Assembly: GCA_004154925.1 (NCBI GenBank)
Contig: QJNS01000036.1
Coordinates: forward strand, 248,001-312,000
Origin: Monosporascus cannonballus
Lineage: Eukaryota > Ascomycota > Sordariomycetes > Xylariales
DNA: 64,000 nucleotides
Direction: 5' to 3'
Shown here: piece by piece, positions 1 through 11,394 of the stretch
How positions within the stretch are numbered: position 1 is the stretch's first letter
Layout of the letters: the number at the start of each line of letters is the position of its first letter
Position numbers and translations under genes: made by a program
Notes under the pieces: model-generated
The model's input: the letters and a program-made list of their open reading frames with translations, nothing else
Databases searched by the model: none
What the model was told of the DNA's origin: nothing

Positions 1-904
1 GCGTCGGCCTTGCGCTGCTCGGCCGACATGAGCTCCTTGGAGGACATGGTGACGAAGCGCTCGGCCGAGACGTGGCCCGACATGACGTTGCGGCCGAGCT
101 CGGCGTTGCTCTTGTTCTTGAGGTTCTGGAAGAGCGACCGGATCTTCTTCTTGTAGTCCTCCGTCTCTCCCTTGAACGTCTTGAACGCCGCGTGCTCCAC
201 CTCGACCGCCCGGATGATGACGTTCTCCGACGACTCGCGCGACCGGTACGCCAGACCGTTGTAGATCAGCCCGATGCAGTTGTCGCGCGTCTTCGACCCC
301 GTGCGGTTGATGTCCACCTTGTCCGACGTGAACTTGCGCGTCTCCGGGTCGCCCTCGTATGCCTTCTTGTTGAGGGTCAGCTGCTTAGGCGGTGCCGGCG
401 AGGCGGCCTTCATGGGCGCGGGCGACGACGAGGCGCGAGCTGCCTTGGCTTTCTTCTCGGCCTCTACTCCCTTCCTCCATTTAGCTACGACTTCTCCGGC
501 AACCCGCGCGATATCTTTGTTGGGGTTGCCACGGAGCTTGCCGACGACGAGACCGGCCTTGGTCGTCTAGAAAACGAATGTCAGCTTGCAGGGACAAGCT
601 ATCAGTAACGTGAGAGCTGGGCGCAGGGGCTTAAATAGGCATAATCCGGGTGCAGCAAGTTATGCACTACCGAGCATATATGTCTACATGGCGCAGAGAA
701 CCATGTCTCGGAGAATTGCAGGTTCGGGGTCTGACGGGCGTGCCGACGGGCAGGCAGGCGACTCACACGCAGCATCTCCTCGGTCGGCACATCCTCCTTT
801 TTCAGGGTCTCCATAAGCGCGATTATATTCGCGGGCGGCTCATTGCTGGCCTGAGCCTTATGGAGGGCCTTGATGCGCGTCTCCAGCTCTCGTTGGTTCA
901 TCAT
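1..904 (-). CDS. Transcription elongation factor TFIIS (partial, C-terminus off the left edge)
   Basis: TFIIS binds stalled RNA polymerase II and stimulates transcript cleavage in the nucleus. Two exons are visible on the minus strand. Exon 1 is 904-767 (the first two codons are both ATG, so 904 or 901 may be used). A 200-nt intron 766-567 starts GTGAGT and ends CTAG. Exon 2 runs from 566 past the window edge in an open frame. Exon 1 and the start of exon 2 make the N-terminal LW/TFIIS-N helical bundle (IKALHKAQASNEPPANI, then KLRGNPNKDIARVAGEVV). An S/P/A-rich linker follows, then the central domain (TSDKVDINRTGSKTRDNC, ESSENVIIRAVEVE, RNVMSGHVSAERFV). The C-terminal zinc ribbon with the DE-containing hairpin would lie left of position 1. 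The family call is very secure; only the splice model and the truncated end are inferred. In yeast the orthologue is DST1. Confidence 0.93.
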
Positions 905-2781
905 CTTGGCGGTATTTGTGATGATAGGGTCAATCGTTCGGTAGTGCCAGGGTATGTCCGGTCGAGTGTTGCGAGGGACGGGTGTACGGGTATTTGTAGT
1001 TGTCAAATGAATGAAACCACGGCGGATACTCCTGCGGAGGCGGCGTCGGTGAATGCGTAAGGTGAATTGTCGCCAAACGCAGAAGCTCACCAAAGGGTTT
1101 CGGATGGAAGATGCAGCTTTCATGGCGAACTCGCTCCCGTCCTTTTAGGTTGTTGCGACGGAGCTCTGCGATATGCGCACAGACCACGTCTCATACCGAT
1201 GTTTAACCAACTTTTGACCTTCCGCAACCAGCAAACTACAAGACATCAAAGAGAAAGCATAATACAACTCTGTAAGGCGTGTTCCTTCTGCCCCTATCAC
1301 AAAGCTTGACCTTAGAGAGCAATGCAATGTGCTGAAATATTAGAGGAAACTTCATATCGTTTCCAGACGGGTGCCCGAATGATTCATCCGGCAGTAACTT
1401 TAAAGTTCAATAATATACATGGATCACTGGCCTTCTTGTCAATTTTATCTGCTTGTCCTAATTCATTGTGCAAATAATGCCATTACCCCCACCCACCCAA
1501 ATCGCATCCTGAAATCATCAGCTCATCCTTTCTAATACTGGGTCCTTAAGGCTTTAGGGAGTAGGGCAATCAATAATATCCATCTATTATGGTAGGTGAA
1601 GTTCTGGATCATAATAGTCGAATTGGTAGGTTGATCTAGTCAAGGCGTTGGTTAAGCAATGAGCATGCAACACTTAACTATATATGTTCATGCACACTTG
1701 CAAACAATCCAAAAGGAAGGAAAATAAAGAAAACATACATGTAAAGGCGCATGTTTTTTTTTTAAAAAAAAAGCACTCCATATACTGGTGCGATACACCT
1801 TGATACTGTAAGCAAGCCCTAAGTACGAATAGAAAGCTCGAATCTAAAAGTAAAGCAGCTATCCTGTATATTGCCCTGGACCCTCTGGGCATATTCCCAA
1901 GCGGCAATCTGCCTGTTGCTATGCATTCTACAAAGCCCTTTAGCCTCCTCCATCTCCTTCAGCCAGTGAGGCATCATGCGAGCGTCCGGTGGAACAAGAC
2001 ATTCATAAGCCTCACAACAACTACGGAATCATCTCATATAGAGTTGGAAGCGGTCTTGAATTCATGTATGCTCAGGCGTTCAGTGCATAGACCACATACC
2101 CCCCTTGCAAGCCTTGCACCGCCAGTCAAGTCAGGAAACATGGCACTTCCTGAACAACATCGTATAGTCCTCTTTCCAGCCCATGGCGCATTCCCTCATC
2201 ATTCCGATAATTCCGGATACGCAACGAGATTTTTTTTAAAAAAAAAGAAGAAGAAGAAGAAGAAGAATTAAAAAGTTCGTCGGAATGGCAAAAAGGAGTT
2301 CGGCCGAGTGCGGATTACCTACATCTCCTTGATGCTGGTCGAACATATAAGGAACGTCCGTGGCATAAGGTTCGTGCCATTAAGCCTATAATCTAACAGT
2401 CGAGTTCCCGGCTCCAGGGATTCCTGCAGATGAATTGGCTGCCGGTCGAGCAACCCAACCCACAGGCCGGAACGTGGGACCGGGAATAATAGTACAGGCT
2501 CCTTTTGGACCTAGACGCCTGGCCACCCACTAAAAGGAATAAGGTCGGGTAGGGTATCCGGGAATCTTCCGGTTAGGGCCCTGACTGGTAAGAAAACAGA
2601 ACCCATACATATACCAGTCTCCCTCAACTCTCTCACGTGTGCACAGCTCCCAAGTGACTCTCATCTCTCTACTCTAATTTCCCAGACACGCCTCGATTTT
2701 GCTGACACCTCCATATCTCCAGTTCATCCCCACGGACACTAGGACGTGGACTGTCAAGGAGGACAGACCGTCTACTTCTTG
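905..2781. other. Intergenic, no gene recognised
   Basis: Upstream region of the TFIIS gene. Short ORFs here show no family motif and no paired splice signals. It holds T-run/A-run palindromes at about 1755-1772 and 2230-2246, the second followed by an (AAG)n tract to about 2267. Composition is normal and there is no RIP-like AT enrichment. Confidence 0.6.
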
Positions 2782-2985
2782 TCATCCTTCTTCGCCTTCT
2801 TTCTTCTTCTTTGCCTCAGTGGCGACCGTATAGTCTCCAGAGGAGGGGCCGGCGGCGGGGTTAGGTGGATCGAAGGGGCCGTTGACCACCGGGTCGAATG
2901 GATAGTGGATGGCATAGTCGGGCTGCTTCTGGGACATGTCGCCTGCGGCCTTGTCGCCGCCCTTGTCACCGCCAGTGTTCGACAT
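2782..2985 (-). CDS. Small hypothetical protein, 67 residues
   Basis: A short minus-strand ORF starting at the ATG at 2985. The protein begins MSNTGGDKGGDKAAGDMSQK, has a proline/aspartate segment (YPFDPVVNGPFDPPNP) and ends in a lysine/glutamate-rich tail. It has no signal peptide, membrane segment or recognised domain. The upstream frame stays open to 3213, but that extension is basic and low-complexity and looks like 5' UTR. A CT-rich stretch just downstream corresponds to the Lys-rich tail codons. I do not recognise the family. Support is its compact composition and a start in reasonable context, so it may be non-coding. Confidence 0.4.
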   Translation of the reverse strand: MSNTGGDKGGDKAAGDMSQKQPDYAIHYPFDPVVNGPFDPPNPAAGPSSGDYTVATEAKKKKEGEEG

Positions 2986-4696
2986 GTTTTGCCTTCGTCG
3001 AAGGGAAGGTGTGGACTCTGTTCTGAGGTAGCGGCGAGTTGCCTCAGCTAATTTAGGATGCGGAAAATCGATGGGAGGCGATCTCCTAAGGACAAGTATG
3101 AAGGTTGGGGTTTGTAGTTGTAGGTTAGTTTGTAGGCATATGCGAAAGTGCTTTGTCCTGCAGGGTTTGTTATGTCTTGGTAGAGAAGGAACGAGGGAGA
3201 ACCGATGCACCAAGCTCCTTCTTATCGAGCATCGTTACTGTGGTGTTTGCTATATGTCCAACATCCACTGTCAACTATCTACAGTGATTCAGTGGTCATG
3301 CTTACTATAAGCCATCTCCATCCCATATACACTTCAACGATCATAACTATCTTACGGCACGATAGAAAGTACGTCTTATCACATCTTCAGAGAGTGGCAA
3401 GCAAATAGACCCGTAGAACTGAAGTCTATGCTCGGAAAATATTTTTAATATCTTTCCTAGCCAGCTTGAGGAACCTTTTTACGAATTTAGGAATGAATCT
3501 GCTATGTCAAAACTTGACCGCAATGATGAGTGCGTGCAAAGCAGCATGACCATAGCATAATGGCCCCGATTTCTCAGTAGCTATTTGATTACCTACTAGT
3601 TGTTTGTATAAGTTCAAATAGCCGATATGCTAGCATTGTCACCCAGCAGCCTCATGAATCACCCTCTTTTTCTTTTCAAACTTGGCATTTCCTAAGATGA
3701 GCTTGGCCATCTCATGCAGCAAATGAAGACACCCCAAGTCATTCCGTCATTTCCCAAGAGTGATCTTCTTTGTGTGTCACTGAACGTGATAATGTTGTAC
3801 GAGAGTGTCCACTATTGATCCTTTAGTTGACTCGATTACAAGACAAGTGAAACGGCCACTAGGTGTCGGCCTAGTTGGTAGCTCACACATGAAGTAAAGA
3901 CTAAAGGGGCATCGATTCGTCTGTTTTTGTCCTGCAAAAGAGTGCACTGAAATATAATGAATAACCCAAATTGATCCACTGATGATTGAGTTACTCGATA
4001 AGAGAGCGGCTGGAATATGTTGAGGACGCTTTGACGAGTTAGGAGGAGATGCCGTAACACATTTGGCGAGCTCAAGTGAGTGGCTAATGGACAATCAACT
4101 GCGCATTCATGGTGGCAGAGGCCTATGGATGTACCCGAGGATTTATTTAGCCGTCATTCTCAAATCTATATTAGCTTGAGTGTAATACCCTTCATGTCTT
4201 TTGAAGGTAGGTCGGCCCAGCATGTATCTACCCCCTTTTATGGACCAGGATACCAGGATACCTGGACCCTGCATAAGATGTGCAAGCTCTACCTACTGCA
4301 TACAGAGGAGAGGCACGTGACCCTAAAGGTTTTAGTCAGCTGCACAGTTTGTGCAATCCACGGATGCCGAGGTCTTTCGGCCCATGTTCACAAGCTTCCA
4401 GCAGCGGCAACAGCCTGTAAGACAAAGAAGGTTGACCGGCCGTCTTGCGGACGGATCCACTTTGCCATTCACCAACCCTCCCTCCCATCACCACGACAAC
4501 CTCAGCGCTGTCCTGGCTGCCTCGCGACACGCCCAATCCATCATCGGTAAGGCCATTTGCGCACGAGTATCGTTTCCCGTTCCTGATTGAAAGGTATCGT
4601 CGGGCTTGAGTCAGAGGAGTTTTCAATATCGTGACCGGCTGGGTTTCGCCACGCCAAACCAGGCCGGGATAGGTGGTCGATATCGGCTGAGTCTAT
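2986..4696. other. Intergenic, no gene recognised
   Basis: About 1.7 kb between the small minus-strand ORF and PEX13. ORFs of up to 156 codons exist (for example 4080-4550 plus), but they lack any family motif and overlap other open frames, so they look like chance. Nothing repetitive was seen. Confidence 0.55.
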
Positions 4697-6109
4697 ATGA
4701 TGGCATCGCCACCCAAGCCCTGGGAGCGCAACGGCGCAGCGGCAGCCGGAACAGGTAAGAAGATGATTGACTTATCCCTTTCTCATCATAGTTTATTTGA
4801 TGGGACTGACATTCGTTAGCTACTATGCCTTCATCTGTCGCAACCACAACCGGCGCATCTGTTTCGCCAGCATCAAACGCTCTAACCGCGCCTTCATCCG
4901 CCACGAACGCATCCGACGCCTCCCCCAGCACACCCGCGATCCCCCCGCGGCCGGATTCTTTATCTTCCTCTGTGAATCAGAACGCGTCCGCGTATAGTCG
5001 CATGGGGACTGGCGCCTACAATTCTGCCTATTCAAGCCCCTACTCGTCGCCGTATTCTAGGATGGGAGGCTATGGTTATGGCGGATATGGCGGCTACGGC
5101 GGGATGGGAGGCTATGGTGGCATGTACGGTAGCATGTATGGCGGGATGGGCGGGATGAACGGAATGATGCCCAACGATCCGAACAACCCCAACAGCTTGA
5201 CGAATCGCTTCAGCAATAGCACACAGGCGACTTTCCAGATGCTCGAGGGCATCGTCGGAGCCTTTGGCGGGTTCGCGCAGATGCTGGAGAGCACATATAT
5301 GGCTACGCATTCCAGCTTTTTTGGTAAGTCAGCGCTCTAACGTGCGGATCTGCTATAGTGGGCTAACCATGAGCCAAGCCATGGTGTCCGTGGCGGAACA
5401 GTTTGGAAACCTCCGGGACATGCTGGGATCTATCCTCGGCATTTTCACCCTCATGCGGTGGATCCGCACGCTCATTGCGAAAATTACGGGCCGGCCCCTG
5501 CCGGCTGATGCGACGGCACTTACGCCAGCAGCATTCGCCCGCTTCGAAGGCCGATCAGTTCCCAATGGGGCTCCGGGTCAACCAAAGCCTAGCAGGAAAC
5601 CGCTTATCTTTTTCATCCTCGCTGCTTTCGGCCTGCCCTACCTTATGAGCAAGGCGATCCGGTCACTGGCTGCGTCGGCTGAGGTGGAAGAGCGTAGGCG
5701 CCTCGAAGCATCGGGACAGAGTGCACCTCTCGATCCCAGCAAACTCGAGTTCTGTCGTGTGCTGTACGATTTCACGCCGGAAACCGGCAACGCCACACCG
5801 GGAGTTGATCTGGCAGTCAAAAAGGGCGACTTCATCGCCGTGTTGAGTAAGAGCGATCCGTTGGGCAACCCCAGCGACTGGTGGCGGTGCAGGGCTAGAG
5901 ACGGACGCCTCGGATATCTGCCTTCGAACTTCCTAGAGGTGGCCAGGAGGCCGGGTCCGCCTGTGGCTGCTATTAAGGCCGCGGCCAGCGAGCCGGCCTC
6001 CTCGCGTACCAACTCCCTGACGAGCGCGAGCGAGCAGCCTCCGCCGGTGACAGGGAAGGCTGGCGACATCTCGGCCGAGAGCTTTCAGAAATCCCAGTTC
6101 TACTCTTAG
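4697..6109 (+). CDS. PEX13: Peroxisomal membrane protein PEX13 (peroxin-13)
   Basis: PEX13 is part of the docking complex that receives PEX5/PEX7 cargo at the peroxisomal membrane. There are three exons: 4697-4754, 4820-5323 and 5379-6109, with introns of 65 nt (GTAAGA...TTAG) and 55 nt (GTAAGT...AAG). Spliced length is 430 residues, normal for fungi. The order of features is an N-terminal PPKPWE motif, a Ser/Thr/Pro-rich stretch, a Tyr/Gly/Met-rich repeat block (YGGYGGYGGMGGYGG type, about residues 95-140), the conserved ATFQMLEGIVGAFGGFAQML segment, a hydrophobic segment near residues 260-280, and an SH3 domain at about 310-375 (VLYDF, DWWRCR, GYLPSNFLEV). The C-terminus ends SAESFQKSQFYS. 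The start has two adjacent ATGs; the first was chosen. The second intron's acceptor is set by frame (Ala-Met-Val-Ser). Confidence 0.95.
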
Positions 6110-7857
6110 AGAGAGGGCATGCGACCACGAAATCTCCGTCCCAATCCAGGAGGGCATCCCCGGAAGATAATTCCTCGCAGCACGCTTGGTTACAGCGGGA
6201 AGCCGTCTGTATCTAACGACGGTCCCTCAAATACCCGGAGCACAATTCCCGATTTAGCGCACCCGGACGGCGCCACTATACTAGCAAGGAGAAAGCGTGT
6301 CACGAGCAATTCGGTCCGAGCCTTTAAGCGCAGAAGGGGTAAGTTCCTCGCAGTGCTAAATGCCGGCTTTGGGGCCGGCGCACGCCTGGATCCCAGGCCG
6401 AAGCTATGAGGGTTTCTTAACGATGGGGAACCTAGGAGTGATGAAAAAAGCAGGTAGCATTCACGTCGTCTGTGGCCCGGTAGTGACCGGATGCGAGTTG
6501 TTTTCAGCATATTAATATGACGGGTGGGATGCGGGAGGCATGCGTATCTGACGCGCTCATACTCGAGTATGTTGGAATATGCGCGTGGCGAGAACATGCA
6601 TACTTGACGGGTGTAATCGTTCGGCTATTAGCGAGGGATGGCTCTCTAAGCGTTTCCAGTATTACACAACTCCCTCTACGGGCGGTTTTGGCATCGATTG
6701 TTCGGCGTTGTGGTGTATAGCAGCGTATATCATTCTGAGATCCCGATATGAGAAATCGTGGGTCTAATTCAAAAGCGAGATTTTGTTGGATCTGAGCCGC
6801 TTACTATGCAGTGTTACAGCTTCATTCGGTGACGCCTTACTTTACGCGACTAGCCAGCTTCACCGTGCTCTATTCTAACTTCTGACCGAGTCCGTACGCC
6901 CGGGACGAAAAGGCTTCGTTCAAGCGCATTCGGGCATGGAACCGATGGTGCGTGGCAGCTAGCCCAACATGAGCAAACGATGCTGGCTCCGCGATCTGCG
7001 ATGATGTTTGTGACCATCTACCATGATTCAGACTCTGGCGTCTGGCAGGTTCCGCACTAGGCCTCATCCAATAACACCACCACCTGCGCAGAGAGAGAGA
7101 GAGAGAGGGAGCCGTGAGAGCGAGCCGTCTAGAAACGCCTCGGTGCGCCACCGGCTCTACGGAGACCGGACCGTAATCGGCGTGGTGGCGGGTCCGCCGA
7201 CGGCTTATTACGCGTTGGCGCTGTCGTTCCGAGCCATCGCGGCGCGTTCCCGCTCGCTCGCTCGCTTGATGCGGTACGTGCGGATCACGCCTGGAAGGGT
7301 CGAACATGAGGAGTGGCGCTGTAAGGCTGGTCGCCGCGTCTGCTTCCCGTAGCTCGATGCTCCGTATCCGGGAGGAGGGGGATGTATCGACCTGCATATG
7401 TGGTGTGCGAGGGGTACCCCCTTTTAAATATATATTGCCTTTTAGAGATGTGGTCTTGAATAAAATTTCGATATCGAGCACTGAGTGCATGGCCATATCA
7501 TAGTACAAGCTCGACGTTCGGGAGGATAGTCGTGGATCTCTTTTCATAATTGAGTCGTTAGAATCGTATGGATATGTCAAACCCCGACATAAAGTTAGCT
7601 AACATGCTGTCTGATATACAAGGAACATACACCCAACTTTACAGCTTGAACCGCAAGGCCCTCATAACAAAAAACCGGGCGATATGACATATCTTCGTGA
7701 TCCCATTAAAGTGAACCGCCCAACCTATGGTATCTCTCTGTCTAGTCATTCAACGGCTGAAGGTATGTAACTAGCCAAGTATGTACACAGCTTACACAGC
7801 GCCCACACAGTCTACAGGGTCAGCCAGTCGATCGGCTCCCCCCTTTTACCTCAGCTC
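6110..7857. other. Intergenic with a GA microsatellite, no gene recognised
   Basis: A 1.75-kb gap between the convergent PEX13 and HRD3 genes. A (GA)n microsatellite lies at about 7090-7107. A 236-codon minus-strand ORF (6870-7580) is open, but it is Arg/Ser-rich, has no domain and spans the microsatellite. I treat it as chance. Nothing else is supported. Confidence 0.55.
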
Positions 7858-8059
7858 TCAGTGCCCGACACCGCCCGGCGCAGCCCACTGCGCAAAATCG
7901 GGGGCGCCGGGGCCCTGCGGGAAGAACCCACCGCCGCCGGCACCTCGAGGGGGCTGTGGAGCCGGCTGGTTCTGGTTTTGATGCGGATTATTCTGGTTCT
8001 GGTTCGTGTGAGGCCCTGCGGCAGCAGCTCTTACGTTCTGCTGCTGCTGCTGCTGCTGC

Positions 8060-8102
<43 letters not shown>

Positions 8103-10656
8103 GCTGCTGCTGCTGCTGCTGTTGCCTGGCGGCGTCCTCCTGCGCCTGGCGGTGGGCCTGCTGCCGCTGGGCGCGGTAGTACATGAGGAAGACGATGGCG
8201 GCGGCGAGGCCGAGGATGACGAGACTCTCGAGGACACCCTCGTCGCCGAAGTCCTCCCCCAGCGGCTGCCCGTCGCTGCCGGTGATTCCGTCGTCGCCGT
8301 AGTATTCGTCGTACGCGCCGTCTTCGTCATCGTAGTAGTACGCGTCTTCCTGGAGGAAGTTGGCGATCCATTCGCCGAGGGACCAGTCTTTCTTCTTTGC
8401 TGTTCTGACTGTCAGTGTGTGCCCAGATGGAGAGAAAAGGGGTCCCGGGTAATAGTGAAATGGTAACTCACATGGTTCGTCCTGGATGGAGTTTATACGC
8501 CCGTGGGTAAAGGTATTCCAGGCGCTACGAGCCCGCAGTTTCAGGAGGCTGAGGGTCACGGGGAGATATGCTTCTTCGTTGGTCTCCAGGGCTTGGTCGT
8601 AGTACCTCTTCGCGAGGTGGAAGTCCTGAGTCAGCCCGATGCCGTTCTCGTGCATCCAGCCGAGATTGAAGAGAGCCTGGGCGCTTTGGAAATACTCCGA
8701 AGCTCCGGTATAGCATTGGACCGCCCTGTCTACAGCCCTGTCCGTACCAATGCCGGCTAGGTAGTAGTCACCCATCTTCACCAACGAGTCGACGTTTGCC
8801 TGTATGGCTGACCTCGTCCAGTATATCAAGGCCAAGGCGGGGTTCTGAAGGAGGCTGGACTTGGGGGCCTGGCGCTTCAGCCAGTGCGGCAGAGGGAGTG
8901 CCGATTGCGTCGGATCGAGGATGTAAGCGACGTTATTCTGCGCTTTCTCGTAGCCCTGCTCAGCGGCCATGACGTAGTCGAGGAGGGCCAGCTCATGGTC
9001 ACCATCGTCGTAAGCTTGGTTCGCCTCGGCCCAAGAGGAGACAAGGGGCTCAGCCCTCTCGGCCACATTCTTGTAGTAGGCCATGGCGAGGTTGCAAGTC
9101 TTATCACGACCGACACCATGGTGGGTCATCTCGGCGAGATAGTATTGTGCTTCGAAATTGCCCCACCTAGCGGCTGCCTCGAAGTAATGGTTGGCGACCT
9201 TGACGTCCTCGGGCGTGCCCTGGTCCAGGTGCAGTGCCCCAAGAGCCACATGAGCAGCATTGAAATCTTGGTCCGCGGCCGCTTTGAAGTATTGCGCGGC
9301 GGCAGCCACGTTCTTGGTCACGCCGAAGCCGTGTAGGTTCATGATGCCCATGCCCCATTGAGACTGCGCATCGCCATGCTTGACACCACGTTCAAACCAT
9401 CTCTGCGCGTTCTTGAAGTCTTGCTTGACTCCCTCGCCACGCAGCCACATCCGGCCGATGTATCCGGCGGCCTTGCTCGCATATTTGTCCAGGCCCGGCT
9501 TCGGCTGGTCGACAGCACGGCCATCCTTAGATCGCCAATACTTAGTCGTGACAGTGAGGAAGTAACGTCTAGCCATATCCACGTTTCTTTCGAGTCCCCG
9601 TTGCCCTTCGTAATAGATTCTTCCTAGGTTATATGACGCCTTGAAGTCCCCTTTCTGGGACATCAAATCAAGGTACTCTATAACGTCGTCAATAGCGGCG
9701 TTGGCGTCAGAGTGCGGGCCGGCCTTCAGAGCGTTTATTCCGGAGCTGATCACGCTAGCGCCCTCGCCGTATACACCGCCAAACTCGTCGGATATACGAT
9801 AGGCCTCTGGACTGAGAGTCATACCACCGGGCGGACCAGATCGGTACCAGGCCATGGCTTTGTCGGCGACTCTCTTGTAGTATTTGCTGGCGACCTCGCA
9901 GCTCTTAGGTACTCCGATCCCCATCTGGTGGCGAGCGGCCACCGTCATTTCCGACCTCGTGTGTCCCGCGTTGGCAGCGAAGGTATGGTACAAGAGCGCC
10001 TTGGCTTGATCTCTCTCGACGGCGTCTCCAATTCCCGTCGCATACATCAGCCCGATCATGTACTGCGCAGAGCTGTTGCCACTGAAGTCTGCCAGCCTCT
10101 TATAGTGCTGGAAAGCCGCACTGAAGTCCCTCGGGTGGGAATAGTTTCCGAAGAAGTTGAGCTGGGCGAGAAGGTATATGGCGTCGGTATTATTCTGGTT
10201 GGCCGATTGCTGTAGCAGCTTAACACCCTCGAGAAGGTGCCCGCTGATGACCGTCGTCACATGCTCCTCGATAGGCGCACTGACTCGCAGACTCGGCAGA
10301 GCCTTCATAGCGTACTGGAAGATTAGGCCAAAGATTCCGGGCTGTTTCTTTGTCTTGCGGTGCAGCGGCGCCTTCACCTTCCGGAGTTCGGCCATCGCAT
10401 CGTTGAACTGCTCCCATCCTTCGACATATGTCAGCCAAAGCCCACCACTATGTTCCGTCTCTTGGTCGTCATCTCGTACCGGATTGGTATGGACTCCATC
10501 CATTCTGGGCACCCTCGACGATATCGGTTTCGACCGCCGTCGCGGGTGCAGTGGAAGCCCTGTCGGCTTCGTCTGCTCCAAGGATATGCTGTTCAGCAGC
10601 AGTTGCAAAAGCGACAGCCTGCAAAAGCACTTGGTGCAGCAGAAGTTAGCATACAC
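7858..10656 (-). CDS. HRD3/SEL1-like ERAD adaptor with SEL1 repeats and a C-terminal polyQ tail
   Basis: HRD3/SEL1L is the luminal adaptor of the HRD1 ubiquitin ligase in ER-associated degradation. The ORF is 932 codons. It carries many SEL1 (TPR-like) repeats from about residue 150 to 720, such as AIYLLAQLNFFGNY, AQYMIGLMYATGIG, AQSQWGMGIMNLHGFG and ALFNLGWMHENGIG. An acidic Asp/Tyr-rich segment follows, then one transmembrane helix (VILGLAAAIVFLMYY, about residues 805-825) and a cytosolic tail with 29 consecutive Gln and an N/Q/P/G-rich end. An in-frame 72-nt intron (8471-8400) probably interrupts the ORF. The N-terminus is unresolved: family members begin with a signal peptide, but the listed ATG (10656) gives a basic leader. 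A better signal-peptide start is the ATG at 10720, followed by a GTATGT...GCTAAC...TTTTGCAG intron-like stretch, but its phase does not join cleanly. The ATG at 10503 is the safe internal start. Confidence 0.88.
8038..8124 (-). repeat. CAG/CAA trinucleotide repeat encoding 29 Gln
   Basis: Read on the minus strand it is 29 uninterrupted glutamine codons: CAA, six CAG, fourteen CAA, eight CAG. The tract sits in the predicted cytosolic tail of the HRD3-like protein, C-terminal of the transmembrane helix. The CAA block would stabilise the repeat length compared with a pure CAG run. Confidence 0.97.
8400..8471 (-). other. Probable stop-free 72-nt intron in the HRD3-like gene
   Basis: On the minus strand this reads GTGAGT at the donor and AACAG at the acceptor. 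Its length is a multiple of three and it has no stop, so the ORF reads through it (24 codons, Pro/Leu/Phe/Thr-rich, unlike the flanks). Removing it joins a DEP motif to S-KKKDW. Inference from splice signals and composition. Confidence 0.75.
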
Positions 10657-11394
10657 CTCTGAGGGGGATCGGCTGTATCAATGCGGCAGACATACGGAGC
10701 GCGGAAACAAACCACCTCATGATGGAAAGTCTGCTAAAAGCAAGATCATAAAGGCCGTAACAATATCATGGTCTCCAAAGGAGGATATCATAAAAGTACA
10801 AGAACCAGGGAGGATGGTTGGGAAAGCTGGCCAGGGCTTACCCGAAGGGATATATGACCTGCGGCTTGGGTTAATGAATGAGTGCGCAGATATGCTCCTT
10901 ACAGTAACTACAAGCTGGCAACATTAAAGGCACCGTTATCATAAACGCAAACTTAGGTGCCTACGTAGCGTCTATTACTTACATTAGAGCGACTTAACGA
11001 AACGGCCACTTGTGCACTTTCCTACAAAGGTCGATTCGCTGAATGCTGATTGGCCATAAGTCGAGGGTGGGCCCGGCGTAGACGGATGCACCTGTAAGGG
11101 CTTATCAGAGATAGTGAGTGGTCCTGGTATATACCTACCTACTCGGAACCGGAATGCGAATAATGAAGTAGCTGGAATACCTTGGTAGTCACGATTTGAA
11201 AGGTTACCCAGGCCAGTTTTAGGGAAATAATTTTCAGTTAAGTGCAAGACTATCGAAACATACAGAGCTCTATCCAATCTCGGCTTCGGGAAACTTCTTC
11301 CAAATTTATTTACCCGGAACCCCCACACGGGACGGGACTTCAACGTACATATAAGGTCACGAAGTATAAAAAAAAATAACAGGGGAGGCCAATC
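10657..11394. promoter_or_regulatory. Divergent intergenic region between the HRD3-like and WD40 genes
   Basis: About 0.7 kb that must hold the promoters of both diverging genes. The first 65 nt probably include the true first exon of the HRD3-like gene (ATG at 10720, minus). No other ORF or repeat was recognised, and no specific binding site can be claimed. Confidence 0.5.

Noticed and set aside
4080..4550. 156-codon plus ORF upstream of PEX13
   Set aside because: No family motif, no signal peptide or domain, and overlapped by competing open frames.
6870..7580. 236-codon minus-strand ORF
   Set aside because: Arg/Ser-rich, includes translation through a GA microsatellite, no domain and no splice signals; most likely a chance ORF.
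7861..8466. Long plus-strand ORF opposite the HRD3-like C-terminus (poly-Leu)
   Set aside because: It is the antisense shadow of the polyQ codons.
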